A program made the position numbers and the translations under genes. From Prostheceraeus crozeri (lineage: Eukaryota; Platyhelminthes; Polycladida; Euryleptidae): DNA of 64,000 nucleotides. Where the stretch lies: the NCBI GenBank assembly GCA_907163375.1, contig CAJQUW010015597.1:372001-436000 (forward strand). The letters are read 5' to 3'. The notes under the pieces were generated by a model that made no database searches, was not told the DNA's origin, and was given only the letters and a program-made list of their open reading frames with translations. Below, piece after piece: positions 1 to 11,071 of the stretch (position 1 is its first letter; each line of letters opens with the position of its first letter).

Positions 1-653
1 GTTGGCAGAAAAGCACTTAAAGTATCTACATGATATCTGCAGACTTATTGCAGAGACACAGTAAGACTTTAATGCTATTCTTGAAATTACATGTTTACGC
101 GTGTAGATAAACGGGTGTCACTTCCACAAGGCAATTCTTGCGTCATTTCCGTCATTTCTAAGCGATTTATTCCATAAAGTCGGAATGTGCTTCCATTTTA
201 CGAAATATTTCCATCAGATACCAAATGCACACATTTTGTTCCGAATAAGGTAAACGGTACGCATTCCCTGTTAAAGTTCGTGTGACGAACATCTTTCAGC
301 ATGTGGATTACAAGGTCGCCAGATGTCATTTAAGAAGAATTTTTATGTTTTCGGAGATCGAATAACTGCAACGACGCTTCCTAAGTTATAGCAGCCTGCT
401 ATGATTGTCATCTGTTAAGTGATTCTGCATCAGATGTGTTGGAACATGAAATAACATATCAACAATTTGCTCCTAAGCTCTAATACACACTGCATTTCTA
501 ATCTAGGAATTTCGTTACCAATTTTTTCTTTAAAACCACTCAATTCATGTGTGTAATTCATAAGGAATAGCCATTTTTTGCAAATATTTGGTGGCCATTG
601 CAGAACTACAGTTCAAAAGTTAGCTTTTTTAGTTAACTTTTAAAGTTACATAT
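1..653. other. no gene seen (AT-rich)
   Basis: I see no ORF, RNA gene or terminal repeat that I can support here. The sequence is AT-rich with scattered T and A runs. It leads into the 90-bp direct repeat and the Crypton-like remnant, so it may include the decayed 5' part of that element, but no recombinase motif can be read. Confidence 0.5.
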
Positions 654-1006
654 TTAGTGAGTCTCACTTTGTCCTATATCCTATCTTGTTATTTCAAATT
701 TCAATTATACCCTTGTAATCCAGTCATCATAACATCCTTGACAAAGCAAGAAGCGAAAGTTTAAGTTGAAAAAGTTCAAAAAATCATCAATTTTTCAATT
801 TCACATGGACCATTCTTAATGCTGCAAAGAACAGAGGATCCCGAAAGTCATCTGAAGCCTTGTTTTTGAAAAGCTCGCCACGATGTTCTATGTTGCGGCA
901 TAGCTTTACGATTTTTTTAGTGAATCCTACTTTGTCCGATATCCTATCTTGTTATTTCAAATTTCAATTATACCCTTGTAATCCAATCATCATAGCATCC
1001 TTGACA
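654..1006. repeat. pair of 90-bp direct repeats
   Basis: The stretches 654-743 and 917-1006 are near-identical direct copies with a period of 263 bp. Both begin TTAGTGA and include CTATCTTGTTATTTCAAATT followed by a shared run through CCTTGTAATCCA. Only a handful of substitutions separate them. The second copy ends just before the coding remnant of a Crypton-like recombinase, so the pair may be internal repeats of that element. A shorter repeat, GACATAGACCAGATG, follows twice between about 1003 and 1048. Confidence 0.75.
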
Positions 1007-1038
1007 TAGACCAGATGTCATCTATGACATTCGACATA

Positions 1039-1466
1039 GACCAGATGGTGCGTGCAAAGCATTTTATCTGACGCCCTTACAGAAACATCAAATAAAAGGA
1101 GCTGTTTGGTACAAACACTGCCCAATGGGGATTCATAAAATTGAAAATACCACTAAAACGTTGATGAAAAATATTGCAAAAGACGGCGAATTCTTTACGA
1201 ACACTTCTTTACGACGCACTGCTAAGACTCGACTTGTACAAGGCGGCATATCCAAGGAGGTTGCAGCACTCAAAACAGGTCGAATCAATGAAAAAGCAGA
1301 TAGTGCCTACATTCATGCCGAGGTATTCGAGAAAGATATGTCGAAAGTGCTGTATGGATCATATGAAGCTACAACAAACAATGTTGTATCTACAAACAAC
1401 ACAAACACACGAGAAAACAAGTCTATCAATTTTTATGGATGTACTTTTAACAATTGCACTTTATGA
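1039..1466 (+). pseudogene. C-terminal part of a Crypton / KIAA1958-like tyrosine recombinase
   Basis: The open frame from about 1039 to the TGA at 1464-1466 reads through a series FYLTPLQ, GAVWYKHCPMG, TNTSLRRTAKTRL and GGISKEVAALKTGR, ending with a Ser/Asn-rich tail and INFYGCTFNNC. This matches the C-terminal half of the catalytic domain in Crypton-type tyrosine recombinases and their domesticated relatives (KIAA1958/ZMYM/QRICH type, DUF3504), which have WY..PLG, TNHSLRxTxxTxL and a TGH box followed by the catalytic Tyr. The family His in TNHSLR is Thr here, the His of the TGH box is Arg, and a Tyr remains in DSAYIH. The N-terminal half is not recognisable upstream. It is a broken fragment of a DNA transposon. 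A host-domesticated exon is possible but less likely given the changed catalytic positions. Confidence 0.7.
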
Positions 1467-1948
1467 TGTGTTACTCTATTATTTGTATTGGGTTGGAAAC
1501 TAAGCTCAGACTCATCTCGTAATTATTAATAATTTATTAGTTATCTGTAAGAGTGTATTAGTGGTTTAGAAGTCTAAGACAATTCCGTCTTCTATTTTTT
1601 GAATCTGGCACATCTTCTAGCTCTCATGGAGCATTTAAGAGCTAATTCTTTTCGCTTCGGTGAGTCAGAACTTAGTTTTCAATCATAGTACTGTTTCAAT
1701 CGTTAAAGTGTGTTATAACACATTACAGGTAATCTACTCCCAGGTAATCTACTGCAGTAGATTACCTGAGAAAGATATTGCAGTTCAAAATATACATGTT
1801 GAATATGGATATCTAAGCGTATTTTACTCAATTATAATCGAACGCCTAATTGCATTAGGGGCATAGCACATGAGGCGAATACATATTTGTATTATTTATC
1901 TTATTGCGGAAGAAAGGGTTCTTAGGACAATCAATGACTTTCGATATA
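1467..1948. other. non-coding; holds a 28-bp perfect palindrome
   Basis: This stretch lies between the recombinase remnant and the LINE insertion. No convincing coding frame is seen. Its one notable structure is the palindrome at 1741-1768, listed separately. It may include the 3' end of the Crypton-like element, whose boundary I cannot place. Confidence 0.5.
1741..1768. repeat. 28-bp perfect palindrome with adjacent half-copy
   Basis: CAGGTAATCTACTG is followed directly by its exact reverse complement with no spacer, giving a 28-bp perfect palindrome. The first 13 bases of the half-site occur again directly upstream in the same orientation at 1726-1738. The arrangement resembles a short cruciform-prone site or a three-fold protein binding site. 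Confidence 0.85.
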
Positions 1949-1965
1949 AAGAATAGGTTTGTGAA

Positions 1966-2734
1966 TTGCCAAAACTGTGATAAGTGGTGTCACAAACGCT
2001 GCAGTGGACTGAATTCTCTCACAGGCGTCACAAACTTCCAGTGTTCGATGTGTGTAGACAACGCAAGGAGTACCGACGAAGATGAAAGATGTGTGATAGA
2101 CGGTGTGGAGATCGACGTAGTGAAAGAGTTTTGATATCTCGGGGATGTGTTGAGCTGCAAAGGAGGATCAGAGCGAGCGGTGCGAGCGAGAATTGCGTCT
2201 GCATGGCGCAAATGGAAAGATCTGGCAAGTCTCCTCAGGAACCGACACGTGCCACTCAAGTGCCGCGGACACGTTTATAGCGCATGCATCAGACCCGTGC
2301 TGCTCTATGGTGCCGAATCATGGGCCCTCACACAACACCTGGCCCAACAACTGCGTTCGTTTGACAGACGGATGCTGTGGTACATGACCGGTGTCTCACT
2401 CTCCGATCGAGTTGACAGCGCTGAAGTAGCAGGCAGGTGCGGCCTCAAACAGCTGGAGGTCGTACTCAGAGAACGCAGGTTGAGGTGGTTCGGGCACGTG
2501 AAACGGAGGACAGAGGAGGAGCCGATTCATCGAGTGCTCAATATGGCTGTCGAAGGTCCCAGGCCACGTGGCAGACCAAGAAGATCATGGCTGCAGACCA
2601 TCCAGGAAGGCATGAAGGAGCTGATACTGACAGTGGAAGACACACAGGACCGCGCCCGTTGGAAGAGTCTCATCGCGTCCAACCCTCACCAAGGAGGAAA
2701 AGCAGACGTTAAAAGGAGAAAGTAAAAAGTAAGT
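1966..2734 (+). mobile_element. 5'-truncated RTE-type LINE with target-site duplication
   Basis: This 769-bp insertion is bounded by an exact 17-bp direct repeat, AAGAATAGGTTTGTGAA, at 1949-1965 and 2735-2751. The duplication, the truncation of the 5' side and a 3' end of GTAA/GTAAG repeats after the coding part (2721-2734) fit target-primed reverse transcription. The piece starts inside a PHD-like zinc finger and runs through the C-terminal domain of an RTE-like reverse transcriptase. It is visibly more GC-rich than its surroundings. The exact duplication indicates a fairly recent copy compared with the other LINE pieces in the window. Confidence 0.9.
1967..2725 (+). pseudogene. LINE ORF, PHD-finger remnant plus reverse transcriptase C-terminal domain
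   Basis: One frame runs through the whole piece. It starts with CQNCDKWCHKRCSGL and FQCSMC, which supply the third to eighth ligands of a C4HC3 (PHD-like) finger; the first Cys pair was lost with the 5' end. Next come the V-x-IDGVEID hairpin, YLGDVLSCKGG, LLYGAESWALT, DRRMLWYMTGVSL, RLRWFGHVKR and RGRPRRSW, then DRARW near the end. These are typical of the thumb/C-terminal region of RTE-clade non-LTR retrotransposons. There is a single in-frame stop at 2132-2134, where the family has FCYLGD and this copy has F-stop-YLGD (compare the copy at 51.5 kb, which keeps Cys). The rest is open to 2725. The copy cannot mobilise itself because it lacks endonuclease and most of RT. Confidence 0.88.
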
Positions 2735-2751
2735 AAGAATAGGTTTGTGAA

Positions 2752-5700
2752 GTTTCTAGATCTCCATCTAACACAACATTCATTTCAAAATGGAATGATT
2801 AGTTCTCAACGTGATGTTTGTGCTCTTATCCATCCGATAGTATCAAGAAACTAAGCGGAGCACCGTCAGAAGTGCAGCTGTTGGAGCAGCGCTAGGAAAT
2901 CCAGTTCCGTCTCCAGATCACCATACCCTCACTTGGAGGGGCGGGGTGTTATCGGGCCCCGAAGAATTAGTAACTATTACCATTCCCCATATATTGTGGG
3001 TTGGACTGATCTTAATATCGCGTTTCACATCATACAGTGGTTTTGGAGCAATATATCGTGACTACGGCTCTGTCAGACAGCATACTCTTCTGCTAAATGC
3101 AGTCAAGCGTCTCAATTATACAAAGTGCTAAGATTACTCGTATTATCCGCATCTATGAAAATTTTCCTTAATTCTAAGCACAATTAGGTATATTTTCACA
3201 AATTGGCTGTATATTGGTTAATTGAATTTTATCTGGTCATTTGTTGTCGAAGTATCTTGTCCAAGGATTGAACTCAATTGTTTGCTTTTGGCTGGATAGT
3301 CCTTCGATTCGCAAATAGTTTTTATATATGGAAAATTAGCATCAAAAAGCGATAATTTTCTCTTATGAAAAATGCGAGAGAGTTCTCCCGTCGATTAATA
3401 GGTCATTCTGCGCCTCTTGATGTGCTATTGCGTCTTTCTTCCCGCGTCCGTTTTTATTGAAATGGAAAAATAAACTTATTGTGAATTCGAATGTAAAGAA
3501 AACTTTGTTGTCAACCGTCAAAGCTTCAAACAATAAGAAAGTGTCTAAGTGTCTCAAAGCAACGGGCCAGTTTCCCATGAACGCGCGAGCATCAACTTAT
3601 TGCTGTCATCTAACAGCTGAATTGTGAGAAGATGAATAAGATGCATCGATTGTGAAATTTTGACTGACTTGCTGTAATTTTATATATTGACTGGAATATT
3701 CAACTCAATTGACTGCGAGATTTCCCTCATGCATGTTGCAAAGCGTTAAGAGGTTGTGTGAAGTTCACAATAGCAATCAAATCGATTTATTAGATTCTGA
3801 TTTAACAGCTAGTTGAAGATAGTGGATATTTTAAGTCTGCATCTAAATTGATATTGTCTCTGTGTTTCTGTATGAACAGAACATGAGATCGAATCACACG
3901 GGTGAGCATGCAAGCGAAATATTTGACTTGATCACATCATTGCTGTACCGTATTAATAATCAGCAATGAACATGTATTTGAATCTGTACACTTCATGTAC
4001 GATTGCTCTGATGTTGGCAAAATCTTATCCAAATGACGCCTCTGTAACCTCATTTCATTCCTCTGAATTTTACTCCACGTTTGGCTTTTTCAATAATGCC
4101 GTGAAATATATTTTTGATTGAACATCAAATTGTCTTATTGTAGTTTTCATTTTGATTTAAAGGATTTTAAAATTTGAATAGATAGGCGTGGAAATAGCTT
4201 CAATTGGTAACTTATCATTTGTAATTAAGCATAGTATGAAAAGTTAAAAATTGTAAAATGGTATGGTAGAAACATCGAAAAATGCGAGAATATAGGCAAT
4301 AGATATAAAAACATTTGACTGATGACAAGAAACTTCGGCGATTTTGAAATGTATAAGCTAAAATGAACGTTAGATAGCAAAAAAGTGCAATGGAGAAAAT
4401 CGCATAAGTCGTCTTCATTTTCAATGAACATCAGCGAAGCGCTAACTTTAAATGCTAAAACTGAGTGGCACCGGTCAATAGCACCAAAAGTAACAGCATC
4501 AGATCTAGTAGAGATGCAGCAATGTAGTGTACATGCATATATTAGTAAGAACGATTCTTCAAAGTGTGTCGCAGTTGCGTTGACCCATTTACTTTTGAGG
4601 ACCTGTTTCTATTTTTTTATATTGGTCGATGCGGTGAGACGATACTGTAATGTTTCTCAGTCGTTATATCTGATTTGAACTGAGCTGTGTAGCTCAGAAG
4701 GCTTCTTAGATTTTCGTCATAATGTGTCTGTAGAAGCAAGAATCGCAAAGAAAATTGAAATGTGTTTCCCTGTCTAACCACCTGCATAATTGTCGAAAAA
4801 TATTGAACTGGAAATCATGTGCACTTGCCCGGAAATTATGATGCGCACTAGAGGTGTACTGCGCCAAAACCTACACTTAAAGGTGTTGTCACTAACTATT
4901 ACAGAACATTTCAATCGAATGAAGGCTTTCAATTCCTATATTCTAATTGATTGTTCTCCCCAATTTTTGATCTTTCTCTTTTTTGATCTTTTCTTTTACC
5001 GCATGATTTGAAAGCAGAGAGAATTGGGACCAATAACACTTCTGTTGAATAACTTGTTGTTAAGTGGAACGTTAATCATGATGGATTCCACACCTCCGTT
5101 TTTCATAAAGTGGAGTAATTTTCTTTTAATGTCATAATGCTTTTCCGGAAAGTCTCCTTCCTCTTCATATTCATATCGGTGCGAATGTATTTGCCAGTCA
5201 AGTTTTAAGTTATCTAAGAATTTGTTCTCATCTCCGGTATGCCATTGCTAAAGTTAAAAGTACTTTTGATATTTTCGTGAAGCGTGGTTATAAAGCTTGC
5301 AAACTGATCAAGTGTATGGAGAGACTGTTTAATATGCATATTTTTGTTTTATTCAAGTTTGGTTTACACTCTACCAAAGAGTTGTCTATCCTGTGTGACT
5401 TACTCCGTAATGTCCGAATCATTATAAAAAAATATATCCTTGATTTCAAAGCTGTCATAAACAATGACGAGCAGCACAACATACAGCTGGTTCAATTCAA
5501 GCCTGTTTTGGAAAAGCCAGTGCATGTGCGAAGCAAGCAAAGAAAGTTTTTTTAACCTTTGAACTTGTGGATTGTTTAAGCTGTGCATGTATATTGATGT
5601 GACATACAGTAACAAAAAGCTAAAAGTTCAACGATTACAACTGAAAACAAGAGAAAATAATTTGATCCATCTCTGTTTTGATTCGCATTGAGTTGGACAC

Positions 5701-7750
5701 CATTTTAGTAAATATTTTATGGAATCTTAGTAATTTCAATGCTTCAACTATGCTGAAATTTCACTGTCGCTCAGAGCACTTGTTTCCTCGAAAATGAATT
5801 GACGCGATGGATTTTATTTCAACATTCAAGTAGCAGTAAAACGTCTGCCTTCGTATTGGGGACATTGGTTTGGCTCACCCAAATAAAGAATCCCCCTGAA
5901 TATTTTGATCGGCGGACTTCATAATTGGTCTTTTATCTCTCTCACTCTCTCCTTCTAATGAGCCTTTTGTGTCTTTCATGACGCAACGAGTATTGCTGAA
6001 ATTAACTTGATTTACTTTGACGAGTATTTAGCGTAGGAAAGCGAGTGAGCATTAGCTGGCGTCGTACGCTCTGGTGAACTTGCATTCAATAGAATTGCCG
6101 TATAGATCATAATATAAATTCGCACGTGTAGCGGTAGGAAAAATTGATTCACGTATGGCCTTATATAGCTGTGAAACTGTATCACGTTTTCCACCCTGAA
6201 TATTTCTGTCGTGTGGTTTGAGATAATTACCGGTATATGCCTCATCAATCTGGACCGGTTTTAGAGACGCATTGAGAATGATGAAAAAGTGTCGGAGGTG
6301 ATAAACTCGATGATGATTTTTCCTCAAGAACTCAGGCCGAGCGTTTGTGAAATGAATTTTGATTGATGATAATGGTCTTGGAAGAATTTTATGTTACCGT
6401 ATTATACAACTTAAGGAGTGTCTGCAAAAAAAGTACATTCTGAAATATTTCATCACTACTAATTTTGACGTATCCGTTCCGATAGACCCAGAGTCTTAAC
6501 AAAAATTGGCGGTGGATATGAAACAGAAAGACATTTCAAAATGTCTTGATTATAATTGGTTTGCTTGCTGCTATTTTGTCAATCTCTGCGCTCAAAGACT
6601 TGCTCATGTTCTTTCAAAGCTACGGAGCCGTCAATTCTTTGAAGGGCTCCGACTACAATTTTTTGTCGATTCTGCGACACGCCATACGCATCGATTCCTC
6701 TCAAGACTTTGCTTCATGGTTAATGCCATTAATAGTTAAGCTAAATTAGCTGCCACTAAAATACCAATACATAACCCAGCTTAACTGACATGCGACCAAA
6801 TCTACACTAATACAAAATGCGATGAGGTGGTTGAAAGCAAATTTCGAAAGTCATTTTTCAGTGACACATGTTGCTCAATTCGTTTACGGCTTCAGAGAAC
6901 AGCATCAGAATTATCAAACAAAGCATAAAAGGCAAAATATTTAACTTAGTTGTGATAAAAGCTATTTTCTGATAGTTAATAAAGCATGATATATTTTGGT
7001 AAAATAAAATTGCTTCTTATGTTGAAAGATAGCATGATATATAAGCTGAACAATATGCATGCACATGCCTGTAACACGATCAATAGCATGAGATAGCACG
7101 TGTATCTAGGAATAAGTTTGTATGCTTGCGAATTTTATGTGAAATGGCTGTTATTATCTTTATGAAGTAGAATATACATGGACTGGATAGAAGAAATCAA
7201 CTGCTTTAACAAAATATCGATTTCTGCCTCACAAAATATCGAGCCTCAATATTTTCGAAAGGATCCAGCTCCTTAGCCGTGGCTTCTTCAACACATTTGT
7301 CAATTGTGATTATTAATTCAGATCTTCTACAACTTATATACTATAATTTTGTGACTGCATTTCTTTAATTTTTAATTGAAATTTCTTCTTCGACGTCCAC
7401 AGCACCATCTGAGAAACTGTGAATAAGTCGAATCTGCTCCGGTCCGGATATAACGTTAATAATCAAAGATATTTTATGTGAAATGATTTTATGTGATCGG
7501 CTGATGAAAATTCTGCGGCGATGCCGAACATGCGTTGAATGAATAATCAATTTGGTTATTTGTGTCTGTAGGCGTGAAGTGTTGAGCTGTACTAACGCTT
7601 CCTGCACAAATAAATGTCTGATAACATCTAATAATAATAGATTCTAACAGTCAAGTGGTATGTGATGAAATCAGTCCTCATAAATGCGATGACGTCAAGT
7701 TATAGAAATCATTGAATACCGAATATAGGTGTATTATTCAATTAACGACT
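2752..7750. other. 5-kb stretch with no supported gene
   Basis: AT-rich sequence with only short ORFs. None shows a family motif that I recognise. A minus-strand reading at about 6052-6327 (91 codons) has a protein-like composition and is listed separately. No splice-flanked conserved exon, tRNA or terminal inverted repeat was found by eye. If the flippase gene starts left of the window this is intron; otherwise it is intergenic. Confidence 0.45.
6052..6327 (-). CDS. unrecognised 91-codon ORF, doubtful
   Basis: The frame reads without stops through KPVQIDEAYTGNYLKPHDRN, then GGKRDTVSQLYKAIRE and TRANLYYDLYGNS. The amino-acid mix is rather protein-like (balanced charged residues, few long hydrophobic runs), unlike most ORFs in this AT-rich region. 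I do not recognise the family. It could be a fragment of a transposase or of an unknown exon, or chance. Confidence 0.15.
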   Translation of the reverse strand: MRKNHHRVYHLRHFFIILNASLKPVQIDEAYTGNYLKPHDRNIQGGKRDTVSQLYKAIRESIFPTATRANLYYDLYGNSIECKFTRAYDAS

Positions 7751-7766
7751 TCATTTGATGTCTCAG

Positions 7767-7944
7767 AAATGTGGTCTCCGTGGCGCAGTGGTTAAGTGCT
7801 TGGGGTAGCGATTTTTCGGTCCAAAGGTCGAGTCATTGGAAGTCGTTAGGAAGGGCCTCTAAAAGATCACAGCTCTCCAGATTATAGTCTGACTATGTCA
7901 GCAGCGTCCAAGCCCCAGTAAGGGGAAATAGTGACGTTAAACCA
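7767..7944 (+). mobile_element. tRNA-derived SINE (family A), copy 1
   Basis: The element starts with GTGGTCTCCGTGGCGCAGTG and has a pol III A-box-like TGGCGCAGTGGTTAAG near the head and a degenerate B-box-like GGTCGAGTC downstream. The body contains GTCTGACTATGTCAGC and GTCCAAGCCCC and ends near GTGACGTTAAACC. It is flanked by a 16-bp direct repeat with two mismatches: TCATTTGATGTCTCAG at 7751-7766 and TCATTTGATGCTTCAG at 7945-7960. Further copies of the same body lie at 30.5, 32.9, 43.0 and 56.1 kb. Confidence 0.85.
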
Positions 7945-7960
7945 TCATTTGATGCTTCAG

Positions 7961-10885
7961 ATTCTCATTTTAGTCTCCTGCTACAAGTTGAATATGTCAC
8001 GTTTGCATCCTCAATGCTTATCTGCTCCGTTATGCAGCAGTTACATTTCCAGTGAGGCTTCACGTTTGTTGGAGGAATGTTGAAAGCGATAGAAACATAG
8101 TTGACATCCAATGTCGATGTCGGCGGAATGAAATTTTTTCCTTATGTCTAAACATCAAAGCTGCTAAAAATACCACGCATGACATCAGGGTTGAAGTTCT
8201 TTCACTTACTGACAGTCAGATTGTATTCCGACTATAACCCATCAATGATAGAACAGTTGATCGTAAGTACAATCCCAGTGTGTCACATATGGGACGCTCT
8301 ATTATCTGTGATCTCATCGATAGATTATCTCCTATCCATTGATAGGTCTATTTTTATGAGGCATTCAGAGAACTGACGAAGTGGACAATCATTCTGACCT
8401 CATATAGCACGTCATTTGATGGCTAAATGTGCTGCATTCGATATTAGTGCTATTTTCGGATGTTGTTGGTCGAGATCGTATGATGCGTATGATATTATGT
8501 TCATCAATAAATTGAGTCATTCAGTCGTCAACTGCCTATCAGTATACGTAGGTTGTCTCTTGTTACATGGTACATGGGATTCAAATTTGAAACACACAAA
8601 AAGGCAACTAGTTATAAACTATCCTTAACTGTCCTTAAGTTAATGAATTATAAAATTTTAAATTGACCTTGGGATCATTCGACTGATTATTCCTTGCTTA
8701 CATCAACGAAAGATGATTTTTGTAGCAAGTAGTTATTGCAGCATCAGCCCATAATTTATGAACATACTTCAATGGGTACGTCGTAGATAATATATACAAC
8801 GCCGAACGATTGACATCTCATTTACATGTTGAAGTGCAGAGGAAACGTTTCTGCGTGAAATATTATGTAGCGACGGATCGTTTGAACGTAATGATTTCAT
8901 CTATTAACTTGAATTTTATACAACCCACAATTGTTAGATGCATGTCAAATTATTTTCATACATGCATGCCATTTGCATCTTCTGGAAGCAAATGACACAT
9001 AAAGTGATAAGATGCATACACAATGTCACCTCTACCTGTTACAAGACTTCATTTAAATATTCAAGAAAATGTATTTTATCTTCGATTTAATAGAAATTTC
9101 ATAGTTCCTCAGACTTTTGCATGCGCAACTCAAACAGTGGCGCCAGTAGCAGTGAATAATTCATTTGGGACATTACAGCAGACGCAACTGTGTGTGATAG
9201 GTACCAGATTTGCTTAGCTTCATCGACGGTTAAGATTCTTATCATTTTTGATGTCACATAATGATGATGAGTAAGTAACTGTTCAGAAAGGCTAGCGCTC
9301 GCGCGTATTGCTCCACTATCCATACATCTTAATACTGTTAGTCGAGAAATTCAGATATACCACCAGACACTTGGCTTTCCCAGAATGTGTTTAATCATCA
9401 AATGTATTTCTGCCGCTTGACCTGAATCATTAAGCGACACTAATAACGAATAGCTGATAAACATAGCGTTAACCGTCAGTTTAACAAATAAAATTACATG
9501 TAAAGAGTTAGAGAGACCAGACATAACGCAATATGTGTATACCACTGACCATAAGAGTCTGTCTGAATATCATTACCATATATTTGAATCTTCAGCATTG
9601 AGATTGGGGTAATGAGTTGAGTCCATGAGTGACTGCGCAGCAGCTTCCAGTCGTACATGTATATCTTGATGCAGTCTTGTCGTGCGTTCTTAGTCCCACA
9701 TACGGCACGTAGCCTTCATGTTTAAGCGGGATCGATCTTCTCGCGTTGACTGCTCTCATGAGATATGACAACTCAGGACTAAACATCAACCAAAAACCAT
9801 TGATTTGGAACAATTTTCTCAAAGTGGAAGAAACGGGCATAACGTGTTTCATCTATAATGAGAACAGTTGAATATTGTTGCAATTTAACAAACAGAAGAA
9901 TACAATCAAATCAATGATACAGTTAATTACAAGCATTTTCACATTGATAAAGTACTAAATGTAATTATGCAACAAATCGAATATCTTGCAAAACGGACAC
10001 AAGCTGAATTACTCTGTTTTCCAGTACCGGATGATCCACTATTCCGCTATTCGGCTGGTATACTGGATATTTGGATTTTCAATTATCCGGCGTCGGATGC
10101 ATTTGTTAGTAAAATTCATGCACGTCCTAATTACAATTGCATGTTGATGCCTGCTCCTATTTACGAATTCGAGCATTTGGCCTTGAATTTGGCAGACGCA
10201 ATGAATGAGGAAATTTGCATGATTAGTCATTCGATTGGGAAGAAGACACGACAGAGCTGATAGTGAGACAAGTACCGAATTATTACTGAAACACAGACGC
10301 ATGTTGTTCCGTGTCAATACTCATAGAATTTGATTGATTAAAGGAGTAAACAATTACGATATTATTGACGGACTTTCTTCATCCTGGGTTGTCATGATTT
10401 CCAAAATGTGTGTCTCTAATATTTGAAATGATTTCGCTCTGAAAAAGCAAGTTCGCTTGTCTTCCGATATAAGTTTTCAAATTTTCCGCTGGAAGACTCG
10501 AACGGCTAACGCCGTTGTAGTTGAAATTAAGCGGTGAAGTATTAACGATCGACGGAAGCTATAATCTGAACACCAGAGCAATTAAATGGCATCTTTTAAG
10601 TTCCGCTTGTGTTGCCAAACTCGATCGTTCTGTCCATCTGGCTAGTTGGCTTATGAGAATAGAACAGTCAATTAGCAATGAAATGTAAACAATTTGTATC
10701 CATTGATGCAACTTGTGTTGAGATAGAAATGGAGTAACTGCCAAATACGATAGAAATAATCTTAGGAAAAATATTTAATTGACTGGTGCGATCAGATTCA
10801 TTTATGCCACTTTGAAGAAGTCTTTGAGTTGAACTAGCGTTGGAATAAAAGAAATAAATGAACCTTGCTTGTACTCGGAAGCACA
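7961..10885. other. no supported gene
   Basis: This is AT-rich sequence. ORFs at 9592-9852 (minus) and 9967-10260 (plus) reach 86 and 97 codons, but their translations show no motif I can assign and neither has convincing splice or codon evidence. I see no repeats or RNA genes. Confidence 0.4.
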
Positions 10886-11071
10886 CTAGGCACAGAGTCT
10901 ATCTTCCATGTGGTCGAGTTGTTATTTATCCCACTCATTCTTTTTGTGGTGAGTGATTAGCAAGAATGCAAAGTGTGCCTATTTAAAAGCCTTGTTTTTG
11001 ACCCGACCAAGGTTTGAACTAAGGTCTCCCGGAAATAGAGCGAACACTCTACTGCAAGGCCACAGCGCCGG
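10886..11071 (-). mobile_element. tRNA-derived SINE (family B)
   Basis: Read on the minus strand from about 11071, the sequence begins with a tRNA-like head: GGCGCTGTGGCCTTGCAGTA (A-box region), then CGGGAGACCTTAGTTCAAAC (B-box region) and CTTGGTCGGGTC. This is followed by a non-tRNA body with GGCTTTTAAATAG and CTAATCACTCACCAC. The head differs clearly from family A. The 3' boundary near 10886 is an estimate, and no clear target-site duplication was seen. Confidence 0.65.
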
